Assembly (NCBI GenBank): GCA_900756155.1
Contig: CAAEJV010000033.1
Coordinates: 62,001-126,000 of the forward strand
Source: Pasteurellaceae bacterium
GTDB taxonomy: Bacteria; Pseudomonadota; Gammaproteobacteria; Enterobacterales; Pasteurellaceae
Length of the DNA stretch: 64,000 bases
Direction of reading: 5' to 3'
Shown here piece by piece: positions 25,134 through 33,290 of this stretch; the first letter of the stretch is position 1; every line of letters begins with the position of its first letter. The translations under genes were made by a program, and so were the position numbers. The notes under the pieces were generated by a model. The model did not search any database and was not told the origin of the DNA. It saw only the letters and a program-made list of their open reading frames with translations.

Positions 25134-27716
25134 ATGATTTTTGAAGAGAATTTCCAACAACATACGCCAATGATGCAGCAATATCTCAAGTTAAAAGCAG
25201 AAAATCCTGACATTTTGTTATTTTATAGAATGGGGGATTTTTACGAGCTTTTTTATGATGATGCAAAAAAAGCGGCAGCGTTGTTAGATATTTCTTTAAC
25301 GAAACGTGGACAATCAGCAGGTAATCCAATACCCATGGCTGGCGTACCTTATCATGCGGTAGAAGGCTATTTAGCAAAATTAGTACAATTAGGTGAACCT
25401 GTAGCTATTTGTGAGCAAGTGGGTGATCCTGCTACATCAAAAGGGCCGGTTGAACGCAAAATTGTACGAATTGTGACACCAGGTACGGTAAGTGATGAAG
25501 CGCTTTTACCAGAACGCCAAGATAACTTAATTGTGGCGATTTATCAGGAAAAAGAAAAATTTGGTCTAGCCACATTAGACATGACATCTGGACGCTTTCA
25601 GCTTTGTGAACCTCATTCAAAAGAAGCCTTGCAAGCTGAATTACAGCGTATTAATCCCGTAGAATTACTTTATTGTGAAGATTTTACCGAAATGGCCATT
25701 ATCGAACATTATAAAGGCCTACGTCGTCGTCCTATTTGGGAATTTGAACTCAGTACGGCGATTTCAGAACTTAACCGTCAATTTGGTACAAAAGATTTAC
25801 GTGCATTTGGTGTAGAAAAATCACCTCTTGGCTTGGCAGCAGCAGGCTGTTTATTGCAATATGCAAAAGAAACACAACGTGCTTCTCTGCCACACATTCA
25901 AAGCATCAGTGTCATTCAAAATAACGATAATATTCAATTAGATGCTGCAACACGCCGAAATTTAGAACTCACTCAAAACCTTGCGGGTGGCACAGAAAAC
26001 ACGCTGGCTTCGGTATTAGATAAATGTGTTACACCAATGGGTAGCCGTTTATTAAAACGTTGGATTCATCAACCTATCCGTCAAACAGACATTCTATTAA
26101 AACGCCAAAAAACGATTGGTGAAATTATTGAGCAAGACTTATATCACGAATTGCAGCCTTATTTGCAACAAGTAGGCGATATGGAACGTATTCTTGCCCG
26201 TGTAGCACTGCGTTCTGCACGTCCTCGCGATCTCACACGTTTACGTACTGCATTAGAACAAATTGAACCGATAAAATCGCTGATTCATACAAAAACATCA
26301 TCAAATTTGACCGCACTTTCCGCGCAAATCGATGATTTTTCCGCGCAAATCGAGCTACTTCAAAAAGCAATTATTGAAACTCCTCCATTATTAATTCGCG
26401 ATGGTGGCGTTATTGCTGAAGGCTATAATACCGAATTAGATGAATGGCGAACCCTTTCAGCTGGTGCAACACAATATTTAGAAAATTTAGAACAACGCGA
26501 ACGGGAAAGTACAGGTATTGATACCTTAAAAATTGGCTTTAATGCGGTGCATGGTTATTACATTCAAATTAGTCAAGGGCAAGCTCATAAAGCACCGATT
26601 CATTATGTTCGTCGTCAAACTTTAAAAAATGCCGAACGCTACATTATTCCTGAATTAAAAGAATATGAAGATAAGGTTTTAAAATCAAAAGGGGCGGCGC
26701 TTGCTTTAGAAAAGCAACTTTATGATGAATTATTTGATCTATTGTTGCCACATTTAGGTCAATTACAGTTAGCGAGCTTAGCATTGTCTGAATTGGATGT
26801 GTTAGTTAACCTCGCAGAACGAGCCGAAACCTTAAATTATGTAGCACCACAATTTAGCGATGAAATTGGCGTAAAAATTGAAAATGGTCGCCATCCTGTC
26901 GTGGAACAAGTCTTAAAAGACCCCTTTATTGCTAACCCTGTTAATCTCAATCAGCAACGTCATTTGCTGATTATTACTGGCCCAAATATGGGCGGTAAAA
27001 GTACCTATATGCGTCAAACAGCTTTAATTACGTTAATGGCTTATATAGGCAGCTTTGTGCCAGCTGATAGCGCGGTTATTGGGCAAATTGATCGTATTTT
27101 TACTCGAATTGGCGCCTCTGATGATTTAGCCTCTGGTCGTTCTACGTTTATGGTAGAAATGACCGAAATGGCGAATATTCTTCATCAAGCCACTTCACAA
27201 AGTTTAGTTCTTATTGATGAAATTGGACGCGGGACATCTACTTATGATGGGCTTTCTTTAGCTTGGGCTTGTGCCGAATGGTTGGCGAAGAAAACTCGTT
27301 CACTTACGTTATTTGCGACCCATTATTTTGAACTCACGGCACTACCAGAACAAATTGAAGGCATTGCCAATATTCATTTAGATGCATTAGAACATAACAA
27401 TACCATCGCCTTTATGCACGCGGTTCAAGACGGTGCGGCAAGTAAAAGTTATGGTCTTGCTGTTGCAGCATTGGCTGGTGTACCACAATCGGTCATTAAA
27501 CTGGCGAAGCAAAAATTACATCAGTTAGAAAAATTATCGGCACAAAATGGTGATCAACAAATTCAACATTTAAGAGCGTTAAATCAACATCAAGGTGAAT
27601 TGGCTTTTGAAGCGGAGCCTGATGCTTTACGCGAAGCCATTGAGCAGCTTGATCCCGATGAATTAAGTCCAAAACAAGCCTTAGCTTATCTGTATCAATT
27701 GAAGAAAATGCTGTAA
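25134..27716 (+). CDS. mutS: DNA mismatch repair protein MutS
   Basis: Full-length 860-residue mismatch-recognition ATPase. Seen: the N-terminal mismatch-binding motif FYRMGDFYELF with Phe and Glu that contact the mismatch, the lever and clamp regions, Walker A in TGPNMGGKSTYMRQTA, the DEIGRGTSTYDG Walker B region, FATHYFEL, and a C-terminal MutS tail. The first 12 codons, the promoter and the Shine-Dalgarno (AAAGGA, about nine bases before ATG) lie on the right edge of the integrated element. The displaced host start is at 18293, so the insertion replaced the 5' end while keeping the frame. Uptake signal at 26310-26318. Confidence 0.97.
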   Translation: MIFEENFQQHTPMMQQYLKLKAENPDILLFYRMGDFYELFYDDAKKAAALLDISLTKRGQSAGNPIPMAGVPYHAVEGYLAKLVQLGEPVAICEQVGDPATSKGPVERKIVRIVTPGTVSDEALLPERQDNLIVAIYQEKEKFGLATLDMTSGRFQLCEPHSKEALQAELQRINPVELLYCEDFTEMAIIEHYKGLRRRPIWEFELSTAISELNRQFGTKDLRAFGVEKSPLGLAAAGCLLQYAKETQRASLPHIQSISVIQNNDNIQLDAATRRNLELTQNLAGGTENTLASVLDKCVTPMGSRLLKRWIHQPIRQTDILLKRQKTIGEIIEQDLYHELQPYLQQVGDMERILARVALRSARPRDLTRLRTALEQIEPIKSLIHTKTSSNLTALSAQIDDFSAQIELLQKAIIETPPLLIRDGGVIAEGYNTELDEWRTLSAGATQYLENLEQRERESTGIDTLKIGFNAVHGYYIQISQGQAHKAPIHYVRRQTLKNAERYIIPELKEYEDKVLKSKGAALALEKQLYDELFDLLLPHLGQLQLASLALSELDVLVNLAERAETLNYVAPQFSDEIGVKIENGRHPVVEQVLKDPFIANPVNLNQQRHLLIITGPNMGGKSTYMRQTALITLMAYIGSFVPADSAVIGQIDRIFTRIGASDDLASGRSTFMVEMTEMANILHQATSQSLVLIDEIGRGTSTYDGLSLAWACAEWLAKKTRSLTLFATHYFELTALPEQIEGIANIHLDALEHNNTIAFMHAVQDGAASKSYGLAVAALAGVPQSVIKLAKQKLHQLEKLSAQNGDQQIQHLRALNQHQGELAFEAEPDALREAIEQLDPDELSPKQALAYLYQLKKML

Positions 27717-27722
27717 GAAATA

Positions 27723-27767
27723 AAAAGAGCGGTCAAAAAATTCATTGTTTTTTATGACCGCTCTTTT
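27723..27767. terminator. Bidirectional terminator between mutS and glpX
   Basis: Stem AAAAGAGCGGTCA (27723-27735) / TGACCGCTCTTTT (27755-27767) with a 19-base loop, T-rich on both sides, between two convergent genes. Confidence 0.85.
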
Positions 27768-27774
27768 ATTTTCA

Positions 27775-28788
27775 CTAATTTCTTAAAATCTCATAGATTT
27801 CAGAATCTTTTCTATCGAGATAATGGATGGATTGGATTTTACGAATAGTGCGTGATTTACCACGGATTAATAAAGTTTCTGTGGTGGCCAAGTTACCACG
27901 ACGAGAAATCCCTTTAAGCAATTCACCGTGCGTAATTCCCGTTGCAGCAAAAACAAGGTTATCATCACGTACTAAATCTTCTAATTTTAAGATTTCATTG
28001 ACCTTCACACCTAAGGCTTCACAACGTTGAACTTCTTCAGCGGCAATTTTACAGTTTTCTTCTGTATTGCCTTTCACTTCATTACGTGGAATAAGACGAG
28101 CTTGCATATCCCCACCTAATGCACGAATTGCAGCAGCAGCTGCCACACCTTCAGGCGCACCGCCAATACCATAAACCATATCCACTTCAGCATCCGGTAA
28201 ACAGCATAAAACCGAAGCCGCCACATCACCATCTGGAATAGCCATCACGCGAATACCAAGATTATGCATTTGTTTAATCACTTCATCATGACGTGGTTTA
28301 GCGAGCACCATCACGGTTAAATCTGATAATGATTTACCTAAACGAGAAGCCACACGACGAAGGTTTTGTTCAATCGGTAAACTTAAATCGATCATGCCTT
28401 TCACTTCAGGGCCGACGACCAATTTTTCCATATACATATCGGGTGCTTTTAAGAAGGTACGTTTACCACCAGCTGCCAACACAGAAATGGCATTTGATTG
28501 GCCCATTGCGGTCATTCTTGTGCCATCAATCGGATCAACCGCAATAGAAACGAGTTCACCATTACCTGAGCCCACTTTTTCGCCAATATAAAGCATTGGT
28601 GCTTCGTCAATTTCCCCTTCACCAATCACAATTTCACCGTCCATATGGATTAAATTCAGCATATAACGCATGGCTTTGACTGCTGCCTCATCTGCCGCAT
28701 TTTTATTACCACGACCAAGCCAAGTATAAGCTGCTAATGCTGCCGCTTCGGTTACTCTTGAAAATTCAATAGCTAATGCACGATTCAT
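27775..28788 (-). CDS. glpX: Fructose-1,6-bisphosphatase class II
   Basis: Gluconeogenic phosphatase of 337 residues that hydrolyses fructose-1,6-bisphosphate. Seen: MNRALAIEFSRVTEAAALA, GEGEIDEAPML, the metal-site motif VDPIDGTRMTAMGQ, and GIGGAPEGVAAAAAIRALGG. The start at 28788 is chosen for the family N-terminus and GGGAGAG five bases upstream. No glycerol genes are adjacent. A perfect PurR-type operator lies 41 bp upstream of the start codon. Confidence 0.95.
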   Translation of the reverse strand: MNRALAIEFSRVTEAAALAAYTWLGRGNKNAADEAAVKAMRYMLNLIHMDGEIVIGEGEIDEAPMLYIGEKVGSGNGELVSIAVDPIDGTRMTAMGQSNAISVLAAGGKRTFLKAPDMYMEKLVVGPEVKGMIDLSLPIEQNLRRVASRLGKSLSDLTVMVLAKPRHDEVIKQMHNLGIRVMAIPDGDVAASVLCCLPDAEVDMVYGIGGAPEGVAAAAAIRALGGDMQARLIPRNEVKGNTEENCKIAAEEVQRCEALGVKVNEILKLEDLVRDDNLVFAATGITHGELLKGISRRGNLATTETLLIRGKSRTIRKIQSIHYLDRKDSEIYEILRN

Positions 28789-28828
28789 TTTTCTCTCCCA
28801 ATGCAAAAAGTCTCGTTATTTTATCACT

Positions 28829-28844
28829 AAGCAAACGTTTGCAT
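28829..28844. promoter_or_regulatory. PurR-type operator upstream of glpX
   Basis: AAGCAAACGTTTGCAT matches the E. coli PurR consensus ANGCAANCGNTTNCNT at every fixed position and contains a perfect 12-bp palindrome. It lies between glpX (leftward) and zapB (rightward), closer to glpX. Another LacI-family regulator with similar specificity is possible. Confidence 0.65.
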
Positions 28845-28931
28845 AATAAATTTTGACAAGAGGCTTTTAAAAATAGGATTAAGTGGGTAGAATAAAGCCG
28901 TTTCGGACTTATTTTAAAAAAGGAAATCACT

Positions 28932-29150
28932 ATGTCTTTAGAAATTTTAGATCAGCTTGAAGAAAAAATTAGACAAGCAGTAGAAACCATTCAATTACTT
29001 CAACTTGAAGTGGAAGAATTAAAAGAACAAAAAAATCAATCTCAACAAGCGGTAGAAGCGTTGCAACATGAAAACGAGCAACTTAGAAATGAACACCGCA
29101 ACTGGCAAGAACACATTCGTTCATTGTTGGGTAAATTCGACAACGTATAA
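28932..29150 (+). CDS. zapB: Cell division protein ZapB
   Basis: A 72-residue, almost entirely coiled-coil protein (heptads of Leu/Ile from residue 4 to 66), ending LLGKFDNV. ZapB joins ZapA and the FtsZ ring and helps link the Ter macrodomain to the divisome. AAAGGAAA precedes the ATG. It stands alone with its own terminator. Confidence 0.9.
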   Translation: MSLEILDQLEEKIRQAVETIQLLQLEVEELKEQKNQSQQAVEALQHENEQLRNEHRNWQEHIRSLLGKFDNV

Positions 29151-29157
29151 TGACTAT

Positions 29158-29186
29158 AAAGGCTTAGAAAATCTAAGCCTTTTTTC
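29158..29186 (+). terminator. Terminator after zapB
   Basis: Stem GGCTTAGA / TCTAAGCC with a short A loop (29161-29179), followed by six T. Confidence 0.88.
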
Positions 29187-29200
29187 TTATAGGAAACAAT

Positions 29201-29638
29201 ATGAATATTTGCGTGATTTCAGGTAGCACATTAGGTAGCGCTGAATATGTGGCGGAGCATTTAGAAGAGGTGTTAAAAACACAAGATTTTTCTACCGTAC
29301 TTTTCCATGGTCCAGAACTTGATGATGTGATTGATGAAAATATTTGGTTGATTGTCACTTCAACACATGGCGCAGGTGAATTGCCTGATAATTTGAAACC
29401 ACTCTTTGAACAAATTGCGGCATCAGATAAAGATTTATCTTCCCTCCGCTTTGCCGTTGTAGGCTTAGGTAATTCAGATTACGATACATTCTGCCATGCC
29501 GTGAATAAAGTCGAAACACAATTGAGTGAAAAAAGTGCGGTCAAAATTTGTGAGAGTTTAAAAATTGATGTCTTACATATTGATGATCAAGAGCAATTTG
29601 CTGAAGATTGGCTACCACAATTTATTCATGCACTTTAG
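29201..29638 (+). CDS. mioC: FMN-binding flavodoxin-like protein MioC
   Basis: A 145-residue flavodoxin fold protein. The phosphate-binding loop is SGSTLGSAEYVAEHL, followed by STHGAGELPDN and VVGLGNSDYDTFCHAV, which surround the isoalloxazine ring. MioC has been described as a cofactor in biotin synthesis in E. coli. It lies directly beside the replication origin, as in E. coli, and its transcription runs into oriC. Uptake signal at 29533-29541. Confidence 0.92.
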   Translation: MNICVISGSTLGSAEYVAEHLEEVLKTQDFSTVLFHGPELDDVIDENIWLIVTSTHGAGELPDNLKPLFEQIAASDKDLSSLRFAVVGLGNSDYDTFCHAVNKVETQLSEKSAVKICESLKIDVLHIDDQEQFAEDWLPQFIHAL

Positions 29639-29659
29639 TCATAATAAAGCGATAATTTG

Positions 29660-30060
29660 AGTTATCGCTTTTTCTTTATCCATTATCCAAAAAAATTACC
29701 TGTGGATAACTTTAATAAAACCTGTCAAAAACTTGTTCTTTTCCACTGAGTAAATATGATGATTGTTTTAACTGTGGATAAAATTGAAGGTTATCCACAA
29801 GAAAAAGCCTCCAAATTGATGACATTTCAACACAGTCTAAAATGATCTAACTTCTTCATTTAAAAAAGGAAAAGGATCTTATTCACAAAGTAAAAGGATC
29901 CTAATAGTAACAATAATAAGATCTTTATATATAAATAGATCTTATCTTTATTACCTCTCAATCTTCTCTCATCACAGATTGAATTCTTACTTTCAAGCAC
30001 ACGTAATTTTCAGTAGAATAACGCCTATTTTTAGATCGAAGATCAAATTGAAGACGAAGA
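29660..30060. other. oriC: Chromosomal replication origin oriC
   Basis: The 429-bp gap between mioC and mnmG has the layout of gammaproteobacterial oriC. Three perfect DnaA boxes lie on the mioC side: TGTGGATAA at 29701 and 29773, TTATCCACA at 29791. A one-mismatch box TTATTCACA is at 29879. On the mnmG side is an AT-rich unwinding region with 13-mer-like units starting with GATC: at 29875, 29897, 29920 and 29938. There are seven GATC sites between 29844 and 30044, as expected for Dam/SeqA control. No IHF or Fis site was assigned. No coding sequence is seen in this stretch. Confidence 0.9.
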
Positions 30061-30067
30061 GAGAGAT

Positions 30068-31957
30068 ATGTTTTACACCGAAAATTATGATGTGATCGTT
30101 GTTGGTGGCGGTCATGCCGGTACAGAAGCCGCATTGGCACCAGCACGCATGGGATTAAAAACCCTGTTATTGACACATAATGTTGATACCCTTGGACAAA
30201 TGTCATGTAACCCTGCTATTGGTGGTATTGGTAAAGGCCATTTAGTGAAAGAAGTGGATGCTATGGGCGGCTTAATGGCGCATGCTGCAGATAAGGCGGG
30301 TATTCAATTTCGTACTTTAAACAGCAGTAAAGGGCCTGCTGTACGTGCAACTCGTGCTCAAGCTGACCGTGTGTTATATCGTCAAGCGGTACGCATCGCA
30401 CTAGAGAATCAACCAAATTTAGATATTTTCCAGCAAGAAGTAACCGATATTTTAATTGAGCAAGATCGAGTTTGTGGTGTGGAAACTAAAATGGGGCTTA
30501 AATTCCGTGCTAAATCGGTTATTTTAACTGCCGGTACTTTCTTAGCTGGTAAGATCCACATTGGTTTAGATAACTATGAAGGCGGTCGTGCAGGTGATCC
30601 GGCATCTGTTACACTTTCTCATCGTTTACGTGATTTGAATTTACGTGTAGATCGTTTGAAAACGGGTACACCACCACGTATTGATGCACGTACAATCAAT
30701 TTTGATATTTTAGCTAAACAGCATGGTGATGAGGTGTTGCCTGTATTATCTTTTATGGGATCAGTGGATGATCACCCTCAACAAATTCCTTGTTATATCA
30801 CCCATACCAATGAGCAAACCCATGAAGTGATCCGTAATAACTTGGATCGCAGTCCAATGTATACTGGTGTGATTGAAGGGATTGGTCCACGTTATTGTCC
30901 ATCCATTGAAGATAAAGTGATGCGTTTTGCAGATCGTAATTCACATCAAATTTATTTGGAACCGGAAGGCTTAACCAGTAATGAAGTGTATCCAAACGGG
31001 ATCTCTACTAGTTTGCCGTTTGACGTACAAATGGGCATTGTGAATTCCATGAAAGGTTTGGAAAAAGCGCGCATCATTAAACCGGGTTATGCCATTGAAT
31101 ATGATTATTTTGATCCGCGTGATTTAAAACCAACGTTAGAAACTAAATCGATTTCGGGTTTATTCTTTGCCGGTCAAATTAACGGTACAACGGGTTATGA
31201 AGAAGCGGCGGCACAAGGTTTATTGGCAGGGATTAACGCAGGACTTTACGTACAAGAGAAAGAAGCATGGTATCCACGTCGCGATCAATCTTATACAGGC
31301 GTATTGGTGGATGATCTTTGTACACTTGGTACCAAAGAACCATATCGCGTATTTACTTCTCGTGCTGAATACCGTTTGTTATTACGTGAAGATAATGCGG
31401 ATATTCGTTTAACGCCAATAGCCCATGAATTAGGTTTGATTGATGAGGCTCGTTGGGCGCGCTTTAATCAAAAAATGGAAAATATTGAACAAGAACGCCA
31501 ACGCTTACGCAGCATTTGGTTGCATCCGCGTTCTGAATATTTAGAAGAAGCCAATAAAGTACTTGGTAGTCCACTTGTGCGTGAAGCCAACGGTGAAGAT
31601 TTATTACGCCGTCCAGAAATGACCTACGATATTTTGACTTCTTTAACGCCATATCAACCGGCAATGGAAGATAGAGAAGCCGTAGAACAAGTGGAAATTG
31701 CTATTAAGTATCAAGGCTATATTGAGCATCAACAAGAAGAAATTGAAAAACAAAAACGTCACGAAAATACGGCTATTCCGGCTAACTTTGATTACAGCAA
31801 AGTGTCTGGTTTATCTAATGAAGTACGTGCGAAATTGGAACAGCATCGTCCGATTTCCATTGGTCAAGCAAGCCGAATTTCAGGCGTTACTCCTGCAGCA
31901 ATTTCAATTATTCTGGTGAATTTGAAAAAACAAGGCATGCTAAAACGTGGGGAGTAA
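30068..31957 (+). CDS. mnmG: tRNA uridine-5-carboxymethylaminomethyl modification enzyme MnmG
   Basis: FAD-dependent partner of MnmE that modifies the wobble uridine of certain tRNAs; also called gidA. The 629 residues start MFYTENYDVIVVGGGHAGTEAALAPARMG (FAD dinucleotide-binding glycines GGGHAG) and contain MSCNPAIGGIGKGHLVKE and the catalytic-cysteine region. The helical C-terminal domain ends SIILVNLKKQGMLKRGE. GAGAGAG lies before the ATG. It is the first gene on the right of oriC and is read away from it. Confidence 0.96.
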   Translation: MFYTENYDVIVVGGGHAGTEAALAPARMGLKTLLLTHNVDTLGQMSCNPAIGGIGKGHLVKEVDAMGGLMAHAADKAGIQFRTLNSSKGPAVRATRAQADRVLYRQAVRIALENQPNLDIFQQEVTDILIEQDRVCGVETKMGLKFRAKSVILTAGTFLAGKIHIGLDNYEGGRAGDPASVTLSHRLRDLNLRVDRLKTGTPPRIDARTINFDILAKQHGDEVLPVLSFMGSVDDHPQQIPCYITHTNEQTHEVIRNNLDRSPMYTGVIEGIGPRYCPSIEDKVMRFADRNSHQIYLEPEGLTSNEVYPNGISTSLPFDVQMGIVNSMKGLEKARIIKPGYAIEYDYFDPRDLKPTLETKSISGLFFAGQINGTTGYEEAAAQGLLAGINAGLYVQEKEAWYPRRDQSYTGVLVDDLCTLGTKEPYRVFTSRAEYRLLLREDNADIRLTPIAHELGLIDEARWARFNQKMENIEQERQRLRSIWLHPRSEYLEEANKVLGSPLVREANGEDLLRRPEMTYDILTSLTPYQPAMEDREAVEQVEIAIKYQGYIEHQQEEIEKQKRHENTAIPANFDYSKVSGLSNEVRAKLEQHRPISIGQASRISGVTPAAISIILVNLKKQGMLKRGE

Positions 31958-31977
31958 ACTTCTCAGGTATTGAAAGC

Positions 31978-32012
31978 AAAAGTGCGGTGAATTTTCATCG
32001 CACTTTTTTATA
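31978..32012 (+). terminator. Terminator after mnmG built from an uptake signal
   Basis: Stem AAAAGTGCG / CGCACTTTT with a loop of about 12 bases, followed by TTT. One arm is a perfect uptake signal sequence (31980-31988). Confidence 0.8.
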
Positions 32013-32128
32013 TTACAAATTAAAAAATATGTAATGAGTAGGCTAAATTTTTGCTGAAATAAAAACACTAAGGATTTTAACCGCACTTTCAAGTAGAATG
32101 ACGACAAACAGACAAGATAGATAGAAAA

Positions 32129-32740
32129 ATGAAAGCAAAACTCGAAAATTTACTGGCTCAAGCTGAAATTCAATTAACCGATCTACAAAAAGATCAACTG
32201 ATCCAGTTAGTACAATTACTCAATAAATGGAATAAAGCCTATAACTTAACCTCTGTGCGTGATCCACAGGAAATGTTAGTGAAACATATCTTGGATAGTA
32301 TTGTTGTTAGTCCTTATTTACAAGGGGATCGTTTTATTGATGTAGGAACCGGTCCAGGCTTGCCAGGCCTGCCTTTAGCCATTATTAATCCTACCAAGCA
32401 ATTTGTCTTGTTAGATAGTTTAGGTAAGCGTATTAGCTTTATTCGAAATGCAGTACGTGAGTTAGGACTAACAAATGTAGAACCTGTTCTTAGCCGCGTT
32501 GAGGAATACCAACCTGAACAAAAATTCGACGGTGTATTAAGTCGTGCATTTGCTTCGTTAAAAGATATGACAGATTGGTGTCATCATTTGCCAAAGAAAG
32601 ATGGATATTTTTATGCCTTGAAAGGCATTTATCACGAAGATGAAGTTCAAGAATTAGACAAAAAATTCGAAGTAAAAGACGTAATAACTTTACATGTTCC
32701 TGAGCTTGTAGGTGAACGACATTTAATCGTTTTACGATAA
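32129..32740 (+). CDS. rsmG: 16S rRNA (guanine527-N7)-methyltransferase RsmG
   Basis: A 203-residue SAM-dependent methyltransferase (formerly gidB). Seen: LLNKWNKAYNLTSVRDPQEML, the SAM loop FIDVGTGPGLPGLPLAI, LLDSLGKRISFIRN and LSRAFASLKDM. It lies between mnmG and the atp operon in the conserved origin-proximal order. An uptake signal (32080-32088) lies just upstream. Confidence 0.95.
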   Translation: MKAKLENLLAQAEIQLTDLQKDQLIQLVQLLNKWNKAYNLTSVRDPQEMLVKHILDSIVVSPYLQGDRFIDVGTGPGLPGLPLAIINPTKQFVLLDSLGKRISFIRNAVRELGLTNVEPVLSRVEEYQPEQKFDGVLSRAFASLKDMTDWCHHLPKKDGYFYALKGIYHEDEVQELDKKFEVKDVITLHVPELVGERHLIVLR

Positions 32741-32819
32741 AACACACTTTTTTTGTGACGATTTTGTGAATATTTTTTTAAAAGTGTGATTTGTTTAACA
32801 TTTTTTAGTGGTTTAAAAG

Positions 32820-32847
32820 TTGAAACTCTTTGTAGCACGGGTATAAT
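32820..32847 (+). promoter_or_regulatory. Sigma-70 promoter of the atp operon
   Basis: TTGAAA (32820-32825), a 16-base spacer, then a perfect TATAAT (32842-32847), 34 bases before the atpI start codon. Assignment by sequence match and position only. Confidence 0.65.
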
Positions 32848-32880
32848 TAGATGGTTTTTGTATTTTAAAAAAATAAGATA

Positions 32881-33249
32881 ATGTCTAAGGTTTTAACACA
32901 GGCTAAAAATCGATATCAAAAGGCGATAATCATTGAGTCGGTTTGTCTTGTTGTTTTTGGGGTATTCCTTGCAATTTGGCAAGGTGAAAGTGCGGTAGAT
33001 TTCAGTTTAGGATTTATCAGTGCTTTTGTACCATTTTGTGCTTTTGCTTATATTGTTTTTTTTCGCAAACAAGATTTTTCAACAAAATTAAAGGCATTTT
33101 ATCTTGCTGAAGTAGTTAAGTTTCTATTCACTATTTTGTTGGTTATAACCTTTTTTAAATGGTTTGAAATTACTAATTTTTTACTGTTTTTTAGCGGTTT
33201 TATGGTGGCATTATTATTGAATAATTTGCTTCCTTTTTTGTTTAGATAA
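32881..33249 (+). CDS. atpI: ATP synthase protein I
   Basis: A 122-residue membrane protein with four hydrophobic spans, the accessory AtpI at the head of the F1Fo operon, thought to help assemble the c-ring. The sequence is poorly conserved in the family, so the call rests on size, hydrophobicity pattern and position. Only a weak Shine-Dalgarno is seen. Uptake signal at 32988-32996. Confidence 0.85.
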   Translation: MSKVLTQAKNRYQKAIIIESVCLVVFGVFLAIWQGESAVDFSLGFISAFVPFCAFAYIVFFRKQDFSTKLKAFYLAEVVKFLFTILLVITFFKWFEITNFLLFFSGFMVALLLNNLLPFLFR

Positions 33250-33290
33250 AACAGCATCCATTTTATTATTTTTTATACAGGGTATTTATT

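Larger units (their letters stand above)
18320..25177. mobile_element. Integrative element inserted in the 5' end of mutS
   Basis: About 6.85 kb bounded by an imperfect direct repeat. Left copy: CATACGCC (18320-18327) directly followed by TGATGCA (18328-18334). Right copy, inside mutS: CATACGCC (25161-25168), AA, TGATGCA (25171-25177). Contents: Rep_trans-type protein, AlpA-like regulator, a small basic protein, a papain-like protease, an XRE regulator, a GIY-YIG-like protein, an acidic protein, an FtsK-type motor and, next to the right edge, a tyrosine integrase. There are no phage structural genes, no conjugation pore genes and no perfect uptake signal sequence. It fits an integrative mobilizable element or a phage satellite that uses another element for transfer. 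The crossover could be in either half of the repeat. Confidence 0.82.

Noticed and set aside
18320..25177. Prophage
   Set aside because: Integrase, AlpA and XRE are present, but no terminase, capsid, tail or lysis genes were found; the size and content fit a small integrative element or satellite.
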